Shown here piece after piece: positions 42,678 through 50,750 of a stretch of DNA of 64,000 nt (positions are counted from its first letter, which is position 1; each line of letters begins with the position of its first letter). The notes under the pieces are model-generated. The model was not told the DNA's origin, made no database searches, and saw only the letters and a program-made list of their open reading frames with translations. The position numbers were made by a program, and so were the translations under genes. This DNA comes from Candidatus Gastranaerophilales bacterium (lineage in GTDB: Bacteria; Cyanobacteriota; Vampirovibrionia; Gastranaerophilales; Gastranaerophilaceae), in NCBI GenBank assembly GCA_944326585.1, contig CALVEN010000003.1:186001-250000 (forward strand). The letters run 5' to 3'.

Positions 42678-42901
42678 TGGTAACATTTGTATGGGCTATA
42701 CAGATTATATCTGCATTGTTTTTAATAATATTAATACTGCTGCATTCACCGAAAGGTGACGGAATTGCCGGTATAGGCGGTGCGTCACACCTTTTCACTT
42801 CTCAAAAAAGTGCTGAAAAAGGTCTGAATAAAGTCACAGGAATTTTCGCGGCTATATTTATCATTTGCACATTTTTACTGGGATATGGTATAGTTAAATA
42901 G
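42677..42901 (+). CDS. secG: Preprotein translocase subunit SecG
   Basis: 74 residues with two transmembrane helices (about 3-22 and 51-72) and the connecting LLHSPKGDGIAGIGGASH loop characteristic of SecG, the accessory subunit of SecYEG. AAAGGAG precedes the ATG, which shares one base with the regulator stop region. It lies in a rightward run with tcdA. Confidence 0.9.
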   Translation: MVTFVWAIQIISALFLIILILLHSPKGDGIAGIGGASHLFTSQKSAEKGLNKVTGIFAAIFIICTFLLGYGIVK

Positions 42902-42906
42902 ACTAT

Positions 42907-43662
42907 ATGAGTGAAGCTGCAGACGAAATTTTTTCAAGGAACGAACTGTATTGGAGTGCGGAATTTCAGCGTGTATTAGCCCAAAAACATATAGCTGTTT
43001 TCGGGCTTGGCGGTGTCGGAGGATACTGCGCGGAATGTCTTGCAAGAGCGGGCGTCGGGGAATTGACACTTGTAGATTTTGACGAGGTTTCAATATCCAA
43101 CATAAACCGGCAGATTATAGCTCTGCATTCCACTATAGGACAAAAAAAGACAAACCTTTTTCAAAAAAGACTGAAAGACATAAACCCTGAAATCAAATTA
43201 AACATTATTGAAGATTTTTATACCGGCAAAGACTTCAAAGCGGATTATGCTGCGGATGCAATAGACACAATGCGTTCGAAAATTTCGTTGCTTGAATATT
43301 GTGTTAAAAATCAAATCCCCGTAATAAGCTCAATGGGCGCCGGAAACCGCATGGATCCGACAAAACTTTATATCTGCGATATCAAAGATGTTAAAGAAAA
43401 AAATGCTCCGTTTGTTTCAAATATAATTTACCAATTAAAAAAACGCGGGATAGAAAGCGGAATTACGGTTGTAGCAAGCCATGAAAAACCTTTTGTCCTT
43501 GAAAAAATTTCCGAAACCGAACATATAACAACAAAACAAAATGAAGAAATAGAATTTACAAAAATAACTCCTTCATCTACACCATTTGTAGCAAGCGCTG
43601 CAGGGATTTTTATGGCATCATATATAATAGGAAAGTTTAAAGAGGAATTTGAGAATGGTTAA
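42907..43662 (+). CDS. tcdA: tRNA threonylcarbamoyladenosine dehydratase (ThiF/MoeB family)
   Basis: 251 residues of the E1-like adenylating superfamily. Contains the nucleotide-binding GLGGVGGYCAECLARAGVG near 33-51, DFDEVSISNINRQI near 58-71 and SMGAGNRMDPTKL near 141-153, all typical of TcdA/CsdL, which cyclises t6A in tRNA to ct6A. No C-terminal extension. It starts 6 bases after secG and overlaps the next gene by 8 bases. Confidence 0.88.
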   Translation: MSEAADEIFSRNELYWSAEFQRVLAQKHIAVFGLGGVGGYCAECLARAGVGELTLVDFDEVSISNINRQIIALHSTIGQKKTNLFQKRLKDINPEIKLNIIEDFYTGKDFKADYAADAIDTMRSKISLLEYCVKNQIPVISSMGAGNRMDPTKLYICDIKDVKEKNAPFVSNIIYQLKKRGIESGITVVASHEKPFVLEKISETEHITTKQNEEIEFTKITPSSTPFVASAAGIFMASYIIGKFKEEFENG

Positions 43663-44353
43663 CATACTGGTTACAGGAGCAACACAAGGAATAGGAAAAG
43701 CTATAGCGGAAGAATTAAGCGATGTTGGAACTATCTTTGCGTCGGGGAGAAACGTACAACTTCTTCAAAAATACAAAAACTATTGTGTCTGCGATCTGGC
43801 AACTGATGTGGAAACTCTGGAAAGTTATATTGAGGCAAAAAAAATTGATATTTTGATAAATAATGCCGGCGAATACATTTACGGTTCAATCGACAAAATG
43901 ACAGACGACCAGATAAGAGAAATTTTTGAAGTAAATCTTCTGGCACCCGTAAAATTAATTGCAAAAGCAAGCGTAAATATGAAAAAGAAAAAATGGGGCA
44001 GGATTATAAATATAGGCTCAATTTCCGGAATTATGGGTGAAGCAAACGCAAGCCTGTATTCCTCTACAAAATCAGGGCTTGTAGGTTTAACAAGAGCTTT
44101 GGCGCTTGAACTCGCGGAATATAATATTACCGTAAATACCGTAAATCCCGGCTGGGTCGATACTGAACTGGGCATGACATCAGCCGAGCTTTCGGAATTT
44201 TTCCATGATGAAATAATTGAAACAATTCCGCAGCGGAGATTTGTTCAGCCTATAGAAATCGCCAAACTGGTTAAATACCTCGTATCTGATGATGCAAAAG
44301 GGATTACGGGACAATCAATAAACCTTTGCGCAGGCTTAAGCGTTGGTATTTAG
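43655..44353 (+). CDS. Short-chain dehydrogenase, FabG-like
   Basis: 232 residues. I start at MVNILVTGATQGIGKA; AGAGGA lies about 8 bases before this ATG. Motifs: TGATQGIGKA, NNAG near 70, catalytic Ser in IGSISG near 120 and YSSTKSG near 135 (Tyr and Lys), and VNPGWVDT near 165. Best match is the 3-oxoacyl-ACP reductase type, but no acyl carrier or fatty acid gene is near, so the substrate is open. Confidence 0.82.
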   Translation: MVNILVTGATQGIGKAIAEELSDVGTIFASGRNVQLLQKYKNYCVCDLATDVETLESYIEAKKIDILINNAGEYIYGSIDKMTDDQIREIFEVNLLAPVKLIAKASVNMKKKKWGRIINIGSISGIMGEANASLYSSTKSGLVGLTRALALELAEYNITVNTVNPGWVDTELGMTSAELSEFFHDEIIETIPQRRFVQPIEIAKLVKYLVSDDAKGITGQSINLCAGLSVGI

Positions 44354-45328
44354 CTGATTAACAATATCCTGTGCCGTAATTTTGAGGCAATCCAATTCTG
44401 CGCAGGTTGTCTGTCTTTTTTCCCAAAGGCAGGGCTTTAAAGGACACATGTCATGCGCTTTTATCGGTGTAACTTCAGGCGGGATAAGTTTTTTGTCATC
44501 AGTCGGTCCGAATATTGCATAAGTTTTTGTCTCCATTGCAACTGCAACATGTAAAGGCGCTGAATCCGAACATATAAATATTTCAGCTTTCCCTATAAGT
44601 TCGGCAAGCTCGCGAAGGTTGCGCGTTTTGCCGTAGAGATTTTCAAAATCATTTGTTTTAACTGTTTTCAAAATGGTTTCAATACAATCTTTGTCATCAG
44701 GTCCTCCGGCAAGCAGAACTTTTTTCCCTTTTTTAACCAACAAATCAATTGTTTCCGCCCAAATTTCAGCAGGAATTGTCTTTATCATACCCTTTTGAAC
44801 GCTCATTTTGCTGACACCGGGGTGAATAAGTACGGAATTGGGGATTTTTTCCTGTGCAGGAACATTTATACAGGGGCGCTCCGTAACATTATTTGTAACA
44901 GGCGTCACCAAATCATGATACATCTTTGCCGCATACTGGTTTTTATTCAACGGAACGGCACGGGTTAAAAGTTTTCGGCTCAAGGCACCGCAATCGTAGC
45001 CGTAACGCTTTTTTGCACCTGTAAGATATAAAATTATACTCATAAATTTATTCCCGCCTGCCGTTATCGCAAGGTCAAAACCACGGGTGCGGGCTGTCAA
45101 TATTAATTTTAAAAGTTCAATATACTTGTTCTTGTTTTTTATATCAACCAAAATTAAATCGTCAATTACGTCCGTCAAATCCCTGACACTTTTGCTTCTA
45201 GGTTCAAGCGCAAGGGTAATTTTTGCATCGGGGAATTCTTTTTTAAGCGAAATTAAGGCAGGTAAAAACAAAATCTCATCACCAATTCCGCCAAAATTTA
45301 CCGCAAGTATTTTGTTAACTTTTTCCAT
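44336..45328 (-). CDS. Glycosyltransferase family 9 (heptosyltransferase-like)
   Basis: 330 residues of GT9. It has the N-terminal NFGGIGDEILFLPAL near 10-24, a central linker with VLIHPGVSKMSVQKGM near 168-183 and the C-terminal donor-binding part IFICSDSAPLHVAVAMETKT and IFGPTDDKKLIPP. The family adds ADP-heptose to LPS core. Like the KdsC-like gene at 57.9 kb, it points to LPS. The ATG lacks a ribosome site and follows TATAAT by six bases, so the mRNA is probably leaderless. Confidence 0.85.
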   Translation of the reverse strand: MEKVNKILAVNFGGIGDEILFLPALISLKKEFPDAKITLALEPRSKSVRDLTDVIDDLILVDIKNKNKYIELLKLILTARTRGFDLAITAGGNKFMSIILYLTGAKKRYGYDCGALSRKLLTRAVPLNKNQYAAKMYHDLVTPVTNNVTERPCINVPAQEKIPNSVLIHPGVSKMSVQKGMIKTIPAEIWAETIDLLVKKGKKVLLAGGPDDKDCIETILKTVKTNDFENLYGKTRNLRELAELIGKAEIFICSDSAPLHVAVAMETKTYAIFGPTDDKKLIPPEVTPIKAHDMCPLKPCLWEKRQTTCAELDCLKITAQDIVNQLNTNA

Positions 45329-45334
45329 AAATTA

Positions 45335-45340
45335 ATTATA
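45335..45340 (-). promoter_or_regulatory. -10 box of the GT9 gene, leaderless start
   Basis: TATAAT-N6-ATG on the minus strand. It occupies the place where the -35 of the divergent comM promoter should be. Confidence 0.6.
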
Positions 45341-45356
45341 ACCCAAAAATTTGTTG

Positions 45357-45362
45357 TATAAT
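45357..45362 (+). promoter_or_regulatory. -10 box of comM, leaderless start
   Basis: TATAAT-N6-ATG (45369). Only 16 bases separate it from the oppositely directed -10 of the GT9 gene. Confidence 0.6.
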
Positions 45363-45368
45363 AGCCGT

Positions 45369-46907
45369 ATGGTTAATAAAGTTACAACCGCAACCGTAAT
45401 AGGTTTAAACGCTTATGAAGTTTCAGTTGAAACAGACGTCCAGAACGGTCTGCCGTCATTTTCGGTTGTCGGTTTGCCTGATGCTGCTGTCAACGAAGCC
45501 CGCGACAGAGTACGTTCAGCCGTTAAAAATTCAGGTTTCACTTTTCCTAACAGAAAAATCGTTATCAATCTTGCGCCTGCTGATTTGAAAAAAGCCGGAA
45601 CAAGCTTTGATTTATCTATTGCTGTCGGAATTTTAGTTGAAGAAGGTGTTTTGGAAACAGAACAGCTTAAAGATTATGCTTTTGCCGGCGAACTTTCTCT
45701 GAACGGAGATTTGCGCGGGGTAAGAGGAGTTTTGCCGATTGTCATGGGTTTAAAAGAAATCGGGGTGAAAAATGTTATTGTGCCGGAAGCTAACGCAAAA
45801 GAAGCAGCATTAATCGACGGGATTAATGTTTTCGGCGCAAACTGCCTCGCAGATGTGGTCAACCATTTTATTGAAACCCCGTTAAAACAATTTAAAATTG
45901 ATATAAATACATATCTTTCCGACACAAAAGAGAATTTTGAATATGATTTTAAAGACGTAAAAGGTCAGCAAAAAGCTAAACGGGCGCTGGAAATTGCGGC
46001 AGCCGGAGGGCATAATCTTCTTATGACTGGTTCTCCCGGCTCCGGCAAAACTCTTATGGCAAAATGTTTTGCATCAATTCTGCCGCCTTTGGAATTATCG
46101 GAAGCACTGGAATTAACCAAAATTTACAGTATCTGCGGACTTTTATCCGCGGATAAGCCTTTAATGACAAAACGTCCTTTCCGCGCAGTTCACCACACTG
46201 CCTCAGCAAACGGAATTATCGGAGGGGGAAGTAATCCCATGCCGGGTGAAATTACGCTTGCGCACCGAGGCGTTCTGTTTTTGGATGAAATGGTTGAATT
46301 CCCGAGGAATGTTCTGGAGGTATTAAGGCAGCCCCTTGAGGACGGTGAAATCGTCATATCAAGGGCAAAACACTCAATTAAATATCCTGCAAAATTTATG
46401 CTTTTAGGCGCAATGAATCCATGCCCGTGCGGTTTTAAAGGTGACAGAGAAAAACAGTGTACGTGTTCGGAATTTATGGTTAGCCGTTACCTTGCAAAGC
46501 TTTCGGGTCCGCTTCTGGACAGAATTGACTTGCAGATTGAAGTTCCAAGACTAACCGCAAATGAACTTTTAAATATTGACAATAATGCCGAACCCTCTGC
46601 CGAAATCAGAAAAAGAGTTGTAAAAGCCCGTCAAATTCAAGCGGAAAGATATAAAAACGAAAATATTTTAACAAATTCCGAATTAACCTCCGAATTAATC
46701 AAAAAATATTGCCCGATTGACGAACAATCACAGGCAATATTTAAAACAGCTATTGTAAAATATCAATTATCGGGCAGACGTTATGACAGGATTTTAAAGC
46801 TTGCCAGAACAATTGCGGATCTGGATAATTCACGGGACATTCAGCAGTCACATTTGATGCAGGCACTGCAATATAAAATGTTTGACCCTAAATATTCAAA
46901 TCAATAA
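45369..46907 (+). CDS. comM: YifB/ComM-type Mg chelatase-like AAA+ ATPase
   Basis: About 512 residues. The N-terminal Lon-like fold (VIGLNAYEVSVETDVQNG ... LPDAAVNEARDRVRSA), central AAA+ core with Walker A GSPGSGKTLMAK near 213 and Walker B LFLDEMVEF near 293, a NPCPCGFKGD zinc-like segment and a C-terminal lid. In transformable species ComM is a branch-migration helicase for DNA integration. I start at MVNKVTTAT: TATAAT lies exactly six bases before this ATG and no ribosome site exists. comF also lies in this window. Confidence 0.9.
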   Translation: MVNKVTTATVIGLNAYEVSVETDVQNGLPSFSVVGLPDAAVNEARDRVRSAVKNSGFTFPNRKIVINLAPADLKKAGTSFDLSIAVGILVEEGVLETEQLKDYAFAGELSLNGDLRGVRGVLPIVMGLKEIGVKNVIVPEANAKEAALIDGINVFGANCLADVVNHFIETPLKQFKIDINTYLSDTKENFEYDFKDVKGQQKAKRALEIAAAGGHNLLMTGSPGSGKTLMAKCFASILPPLELSEALELTKIYSICGLLSADKPLMTKRPFRAVHHTASANGIIGGGSNPMPGEITLAHRGVLFLDEMVEFPRNVLEVLRQPLEDGEIVISRAKHSIKYPAKFMLLGAMNPCPCGFKGDREKQCTCSEFMVSRYLAKLSGPLLDRIDLQIEVPRLTANELLNIDNNAEPSAEIRKRVVKARQIQAERYKNENILTNSELTSELIKKYCPIDEQSQAIFKTAIVKYQLSGRRYDRILKLARTIADLDNSRDIQQSHLMQALQYKMFDPKYSNQ

Positions 46908-47226
46908 CAGGACCGTCAATTTCAACAGGCTTTACATCATCTGTGTATTCAACATCAGGACTTACTTTTTTCAAAAGCCGTCCGATAAATGTATCTGCCC
47001 CGCCCGGACCTCCGTCTTTGCCGACAATTATCATACCGTCTTTATCAAGCATGGCGGCAGCTTTGCTAAAATCGAGCTTATCGGCAGCTTCCTGCGGTTT
47101 CATAAGCTCAAAACTCTTTACTTCAAAGTATTTATTTAACGGTTCTAAATATTTATGCACCGGAACATTATTATAAGGAATTCGTGTTGAACCGAAACTC
47201 GGGCAGTTATTTACTTTATTAACCAT
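46888..47226 (-). CDS. Small protein of unknown function with N-terminal SFGS motif
   Basis: 112 residues starting MVNKVNNCPSFGSTRIPYNN. AAAGGAG lies just upstream. The middle has KDGMIIVGKDGGPGGADTFI, a Gly-rich loop; no family or signal peptide is recognised. P-S-F-G-S matches the shared N-terminal motif. The 3' end overlaps the convergent comM gene by 20 bases. Two preceding pairs of genes with this motif are also single, lineage-specific genes. Confidence 0.62.
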   Translation of the reverse strand: MVNKVNNCPSFGSTRIPYNNVPVHKYLEPLNKYFEVKSFELMKPQEAADKLDFSKAAAMLDKDGMIIVGKDGGPGGADTFIGRLLKKVSPDVEYTDDVKPVEIDGPVIDLNI

Positions 47227-47300
47227 TACTGACTCCTTTCATTATATTTAAGCTCTGTCAAGATTATTATTGCCTGATTTCATAGAAATATTAAAATTTA

Positions 47301-47831
47301 TTAAGCAGTTAAGTGCAAAAATCCGGCGAATAAACCTGCTATAGCAGACACAGCCAGATAAAATAACGGATCACGTTTTTGTTTTGTACTGATAAAAAAT
47401 AATATTGCCAACAAAATCATGCCGGGTAAATTTACATTATTCACGAACATATCAACGGCAACGGCAGCCAAAAGACCGCATCCTGCAGGTTTTAAAGCAT
47501 AAATTGCCGCCCTGACATTTCTGTTTGTTTCAAATTGTTCCAGGAATTTTGAAATGATAATTACCAATATGTAAGAAGGTAAAATAACAGATGTAGTCGC
47601 AACAAGAGAACCCAATATCCCCGACGTCATAAAACCCGCAAAGGTCGCAACATTTACCCCGACAGGTCCGGGGGTTATTGAAGATATTGCAATCATATCA
47701 GTTAATTGCTTAACTGTATACCATTGCTGGTTTTCGGCAATATGATATAAAAACGGCAATGTCGCATATCCTCCGCCGAATGAAAACAATCCTATGTGAA
47801 AAAATTGTATGAAAAGATTTAAATAAATCAT
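47301..47831 (-). CDS. Chromate transporter family protein, second half
   Basis: 176 residues, hydrophobic, five to six membrane helices. The start FIQFFHIGLFSFGGGYATLPF and the ITPGPVGVNVATFAGF segment are the CHR domain hallmarks. Pairs with the next gene (4-bp overlap), giving the two-gene short-chain CHR arrangement that assembles as a heterodimer. Chromate export is inferred from the family; other anions are possible. Confidence 0.85.
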   Translation of the reverse strand: MIYLNLFIQFFHIGLFSFGGGYATLPFLYHIAENQQWYTVKQLTDMIAISSITPGPVGVNVATFAGFMTSGILGSLVATTSVILPSYILVIIISKFLEQFETNRNVRAAIYALKPAGCGLLAAVAVDMFVNNVNLPGMILLAILFFISTKQKRDPLFYLAVSAIAGLFAGFLHLTA

Positions 47832-48397
47832 TTTTCACACTCCTTTTTGACAAAATTTTCATCAGAATTGTATTTTTTATACAAAATTCCTGCCAAAATC
47901 GACAAAACTATAATCAAAGCCGGCGATACATGAAAACACGTTGACAGGATAAATGCCGCAAAAAACACAATACAGGTAAATTTATCAACAATACTTTTAT
48001 TCCACATTTCTTTTGTCGCAAGATAAACAAGCAAAATTACCCCGATACCCACACCCCAAAAAATACTTTGGATAAAACTCAAATGTACAATTTCTTCCAA
48101 CATTGTTGCCACAAGAATTATGGCTAAGAATGCGGGAGTAACAATACCAAGGACAGCAGCAAGCGCGCCGACCTGCCCGCGGAGTTTGTACCCTACAAAA
48201 ATAGACATATTAGCTGCAATAATTCCCGGAACAGACTGCCCCAGTGCGTAATACTCACATAATCCATCGGAATCTATCCATCCTTTCTTATCAACAAGTT
48301 CTGCCTGCAAAAGCGGCAATATTACATAACCGCCGCCCAAAAGTAATGTGCCTACTTTGAAAAATGTCTTAAATATCGCATAAAATGACTTGTCCAT
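47828..48397 (-). CDS. Chromate transporter family protein, first half
   Basis: 189 residues, a second CHR domain with FFKVGTLLLGGGYVILPLLQ near 11-30, the counterpart of its partner's N-terminus, and ALGQSVPGIIAANMSIFVGY. The ATG lacks a ribosome site and lies six bases after TAAAAT preceded by TG (an extended -10), so the mRNA appears leaderless. First gene of the two-gene operon. Confidence 0.85.
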   Translation of the reverse strand: MDKSFYAIFKTFFKVGTLLLGGGYVILPLLQAELVDKKGWIDSDGLCEYYALGQSVPGIIAANMSIFVGYKLRGQVGALAAVLGIVTPAFLAIILVATMLEEIVHLSFIQSIFWGVGIGVILLVYLATKEMWNKSIVDKFTCIVFFAAFILSTCFHVSPALIIVLSILAGILYKKYNSDENFVKKECEK

Positions 48398-48403
48398 ATG
48401 TTT

Positions 48404-48409
48404 ATTTTA
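48404..48409 (-). promoter_or_regulatory. Extended -10 box of the chromate transporter operon
   Basis: TGC-TAAAAT-N6-ATG on the minus strand; the TG one base upstream makes it an extended -10. No ribosome site is present. Confidence 0.6.
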
Positions 48410-48452
48410 GCATAAACAACTTTGAATTGATAATAAATTCTTATATAACAGG

Positions 48453-48677
48453 CTATTCTTGTTCGTAAATAAGGTCGTTTACCGTTACGTTGAATACTTC
48501 GGCTATTTTAGTTATCATTAATAATTTAGGATTTAATAGACGTTCATTTTCAAGAAAACTAATCTGTTGCTGTGTTGCATTAGCTAATTCAGCAAGAGTA
48601 TCTTGTGAAAAACGGTGCTTTGTCCTCAACATTCTTATATTATCAGCAAGATTTTTTCTTAATATTTGTTCATCCAT
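48453..48677 (-). CDS. XRE-family regulator (module 1)
   Basis: 74 residues. I start at MDEQILRKNLADNIR because TATAAT lies six bases before this ATG and the longer frame is AT-rich and hydrophobic. A helix-turn-helix of the XRE/Cro type (FSQDTLAELANATQQQISFLE) fills the middle; the end FNVTVNDLIYEQE is shared with the second XRE protein at 56376. Divergent from a 73-residue helical protein. Likely binds the short region between them, which has a direct repeat TTGAATATAG (48699 and 48734). Confidence 0.82.
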   Translation of the reverse strand: MDEQILRKNLADNIRMLRTKHRFSQDTLAELANATQQQISFLENERLLNPKLLMITKIAEVFNVTVNDLIYEQE

Positions 48678-48683
48678 TTTATT

Positions 48684-48689
48684 ATTATA
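48684..48689 (-). promoter_or_regulatory. -10 box of XRE module 1, leaderless start
   Basis: TATAAT-N6-ATG on the minus strand, no ribosome site. Confidence 0.55.
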
Positions 48690-48753
48690 TATTGCAATTT
48701 GAATATAGTTTATAGTAAAATAGATATAAAATATTGAATATAGGAATAATATA

Positions 48754-48975
48754 TTGAATAAAGAAATAGTTGACAAACTTTTTGAAATAAATAATCAACT
48801 TACAGACATAGAAAATTTGGTTGAAATTCTCACAAAGTATTGCGAACTTTCTGAAGAAGATTGTTCTAAAATTACTGTTTTGTTATTAATTATTCAAAAA
48901 CAAATTCGTTTGATTATGGATTTGCAAGAAAGTCTTTTCGGAATGTGTAAATGTGAAAATTACTCTCCGAAATAG
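48754..48975 (+). CDS. Small helical protein paired with an XRE regulator (module 1)
   Basis: 73 residues starting at TTG with AGGA eight bases upstream. Strongly alpha-helical, Leu/Ile-rich heptads (LVEILTKYC ... VLLLIIQKQIRLIMDLQ). Divergent from the XRE gene. The other copy at 56032 has equal length and a related central stretch, IEVLAGYC against VEILTKYC. It overlaps the 3' end of the sigma factor gene by 16 bases. No family is recognised; an antitoxin partner, regulator of the XRE protein or small effector are all possible. Confidence 0.6.
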   Translation: MNKEIVDKLFEINNQLTDIENLVEILTKYCELSEEDCSKITVLLLIIQKQIRLIMDLQESLFGMCKCENYSPK

Positions 48976-49961
48976 TTTTTCAAACCAACTGTCAATTTTT
49001 TGTTTTTACAAAGTTTTTTAAGTTTGGCGATTGCGCGGTTTTCGATTTGTCTTATACGTTCTCTGGAAACTCCGTATTGCGAGCCGATTTCGTCAAGGGT
49101 TTTTTTGGCTCCGTTATTATCAAGTCCGTAGCGCAAAATTAAGACATCACGTTCTTTCTGGCTTAACTGATTTAAAATTTTTCTGATATCTTCAAGCAAA
49201 TTTTCCTGTGAAACTCTGCTGTCAGGTGTTATTGTGCTTTCATCCACAATAAAATCGGATAATTTTGTTGCATCTTCGTCGGAGCTTGCGGGTGTGTCCA
49301 TGCTTATTGTGGATTGTGCAGCTTTAACAATTGAGGTTAATTTACTTACGGGAACCCCCAGTCTGTATGCGATTTCTTGTTTTGTTGGAGTGTGTCCGAG
49401 TTCTGTTGTCAAATCCAGTGTAGCGCGGCGAATTTTGCCCAGAGATTCTATCATGTGTATCGGAAGTCTTATAATCCTTGCCTTGTCTGCAATTGCGCGG
49501 GTAATTGACTGTTGAATCCACCATGTCGCATAGGTCGAAAATTTGTAGCCTTTTGTATAATCAAAGCGTCCTGCCGCCTTCATCAAGCCCATATTGCCTT
49601 CCTGAATTAAATCAAGAAATGAAAGTCCCCGTCCGATGTATTTTTTTGCGATACTTACAACCAGTCTGAGGTTGGCATTTACAAGCAAATCTTTTGAAAA
49701 CTCATCGTGCTGGTCTTTAATTTTTTTTGCAAGATCAAGCTCCTGTTCGGATGATAAAAGCGGAATTTTCCCGATTTGCTGGAGATAAAGTCTTACACTG
49801 TCATCAGAATTGACCGATGACAGACTTTCCTGAACTTTCGGATCCTCGACGGATTCCAGAACATTATCGTCGTCATCTTCTTCCTGAATTTTATGAAAAT
49901 CTATGTTTTCATCAGATATATCATCGGTCAGTATGCCAAATTTTTCAAACTCTTTTTTCAT
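48960..49961 (-). CDS. RNA polymerase sigma-70 factor (group 1/2)
   Basis: 333 residues: acidic N-terminus (1-50), region 1.2 (VRLYLQQIGKIPLLSS), region 2 with LVVSIAKKYIGRGLSFLDLIQEGN and FSTYATWWIQQSITRAI (-10 recognition), region 3, and region 4 with ERDVLILRYGL and YGVSRERIRQIENRAIAKLK (-35 recognition). It lacks the long 1.1 segment of RpoD in E. coli. It is either the primary sigma factor or a close group 2 relative; one window cannot decide. GGAGC precedes the ATG. Confidence 0.92.
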   Translation of the reverse strand: MKKEFEKFGILTDDISDENIDFHKIQEEDDDDNVLESVEDPKVQESLSSVNSDDSVRLYLQQIGKIPLLSSEQELDLAKKIKDQHDEFSKDLLVNANLRLVVSIAKKYIGRGLSFLDLIQEGNMGLMKAAGRFDYTKGYKFSTYATWWIQQSITRAIADKARIIRLPIHMIESLGKIRRATLDLTTELGHTPTKQEIAYRLGVPVSKLTSIVKAAQSTISMDTPASSDEDATKLSDFIVDESTITPDSRVSQENLLEDIRKILNQLSQKERDVLILRYGLDNNGAKKTLDEIGSQYGVSRERIRQIENRAIAKLKKLCKNKKLTVGLKNYFGE

Positions 49962-50006
49962 GTTTTGCTCCGTAATTTTATATTACAACATCTTTTTAAG
50001 ATAAGT

Positions 50007-50750
50007 TTATTTTTTAATATTATTTAACTTTTGTCTTAAAGTTTCAAAAATTATTGCGCTCAGGGCATTAGATACGTTGAGAGAGTTGAAATCGTTCATC
50101 ATCGGAATTTTTACAACAAAATCCGAAAGTTTTAACAGGGATTTTGAAACTCCTGCGTGTTCCGCGCCCATTATTATTGCGGAATTCATATTGCAATAAT
50201 CTATGTTGTAATAATTATCTTTTGCGGATGCGTCTGTTGCAATTATCCACCAGTCCTGATTTTTTAGCTGCTGTACAGCGTTAACAAGGCTATTGACTTT
50301 TATAATAGGAATGTGATTAATTGCGCCGGCGCTTGTTTTTTCGACTATTGAATTCACAAGAACATTTCGTCTTGACGGTATAATTATTCCCGCAACCCCC
50401 GCACAAACGCAGGTTCTTATTATAGCCCCGAGGTTATGCGGATCTTCAACGCCATCTAAAATGACTAAAGAGGCATTTGAATAGGGTTTATTCAAAAAGT
50501 CGTCAAGTTCCGTGTATCTGATAGGTGAAATTTGTGCAATTACGCCTTGATGATTATATTCGGCATAAGCTTGAAATTTTTCTTTTGCGACAAATTGATA
50601 CACAACCCCGTTTTTCTGTGCGAGTTCTTTGATTTTGTTCAATTTTGCATCGCTGTGAAGATTTTTGGATATGAGAATTTTATTGATTTCTCTGTCACCG
50701 GAAATCAACGCTTCCAGAACTGAATTTTTGCCGAAAATAATGTCGCTCAT
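50007..50750 (-). CDS. rlmB: 23S rRNA/tRNA 2'-O-methyltransferase, RlmB-like
   Basis: 247 residues of the TrmH/SPOUT family. An N-terminal L30e-like RNA-binding part (IFGKNSVLEALISG ...) precedes the knot-fold catalytic domain with GVEDPHNLGAIIRTC near 112, MGAEHAGVSKSLL near 194 and IPMMNDFNSLNVSNALSAI near 213-231. RlmB methylates G2251 of 23S rRNA; related tRNA enzymes cannot be fully excluded. The start overlaps the nadA stop by one base. Confidence 0.88.
   Translation of the reverse strand: MSDIIFGKNSVLEALISGDREINKILISKNLHSDAKLNKIKELAQKNGVVYQFVAKEKFQAYAEYNHQGVIAQISPIRYTELDDFLNKPYSNASLVILDGVEDPHNLGAIIRTCVCAGVAGIIIPSRRNVLVNSIVEKTSAGAINHIPIIKVNSLVNAVQQLKNQDWWIIATDASAKDNYYNIDYCNMNSAIIMGAEHAGVSKSLLKLSDFVVKIPMMNDFNSLNVSNALSAIIFETLRQKLNNIKK

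Noticed and set aside
48453-48776. Longer version of the XRE protein with a 33-residue hydrophobic N-terminus
   Set aside because: The extension covers the promoter (TATAAT six bases before the internal ATG) and the AT-rich divergent intergenic region; the second XRE protein starts at the equivalent internal Met.
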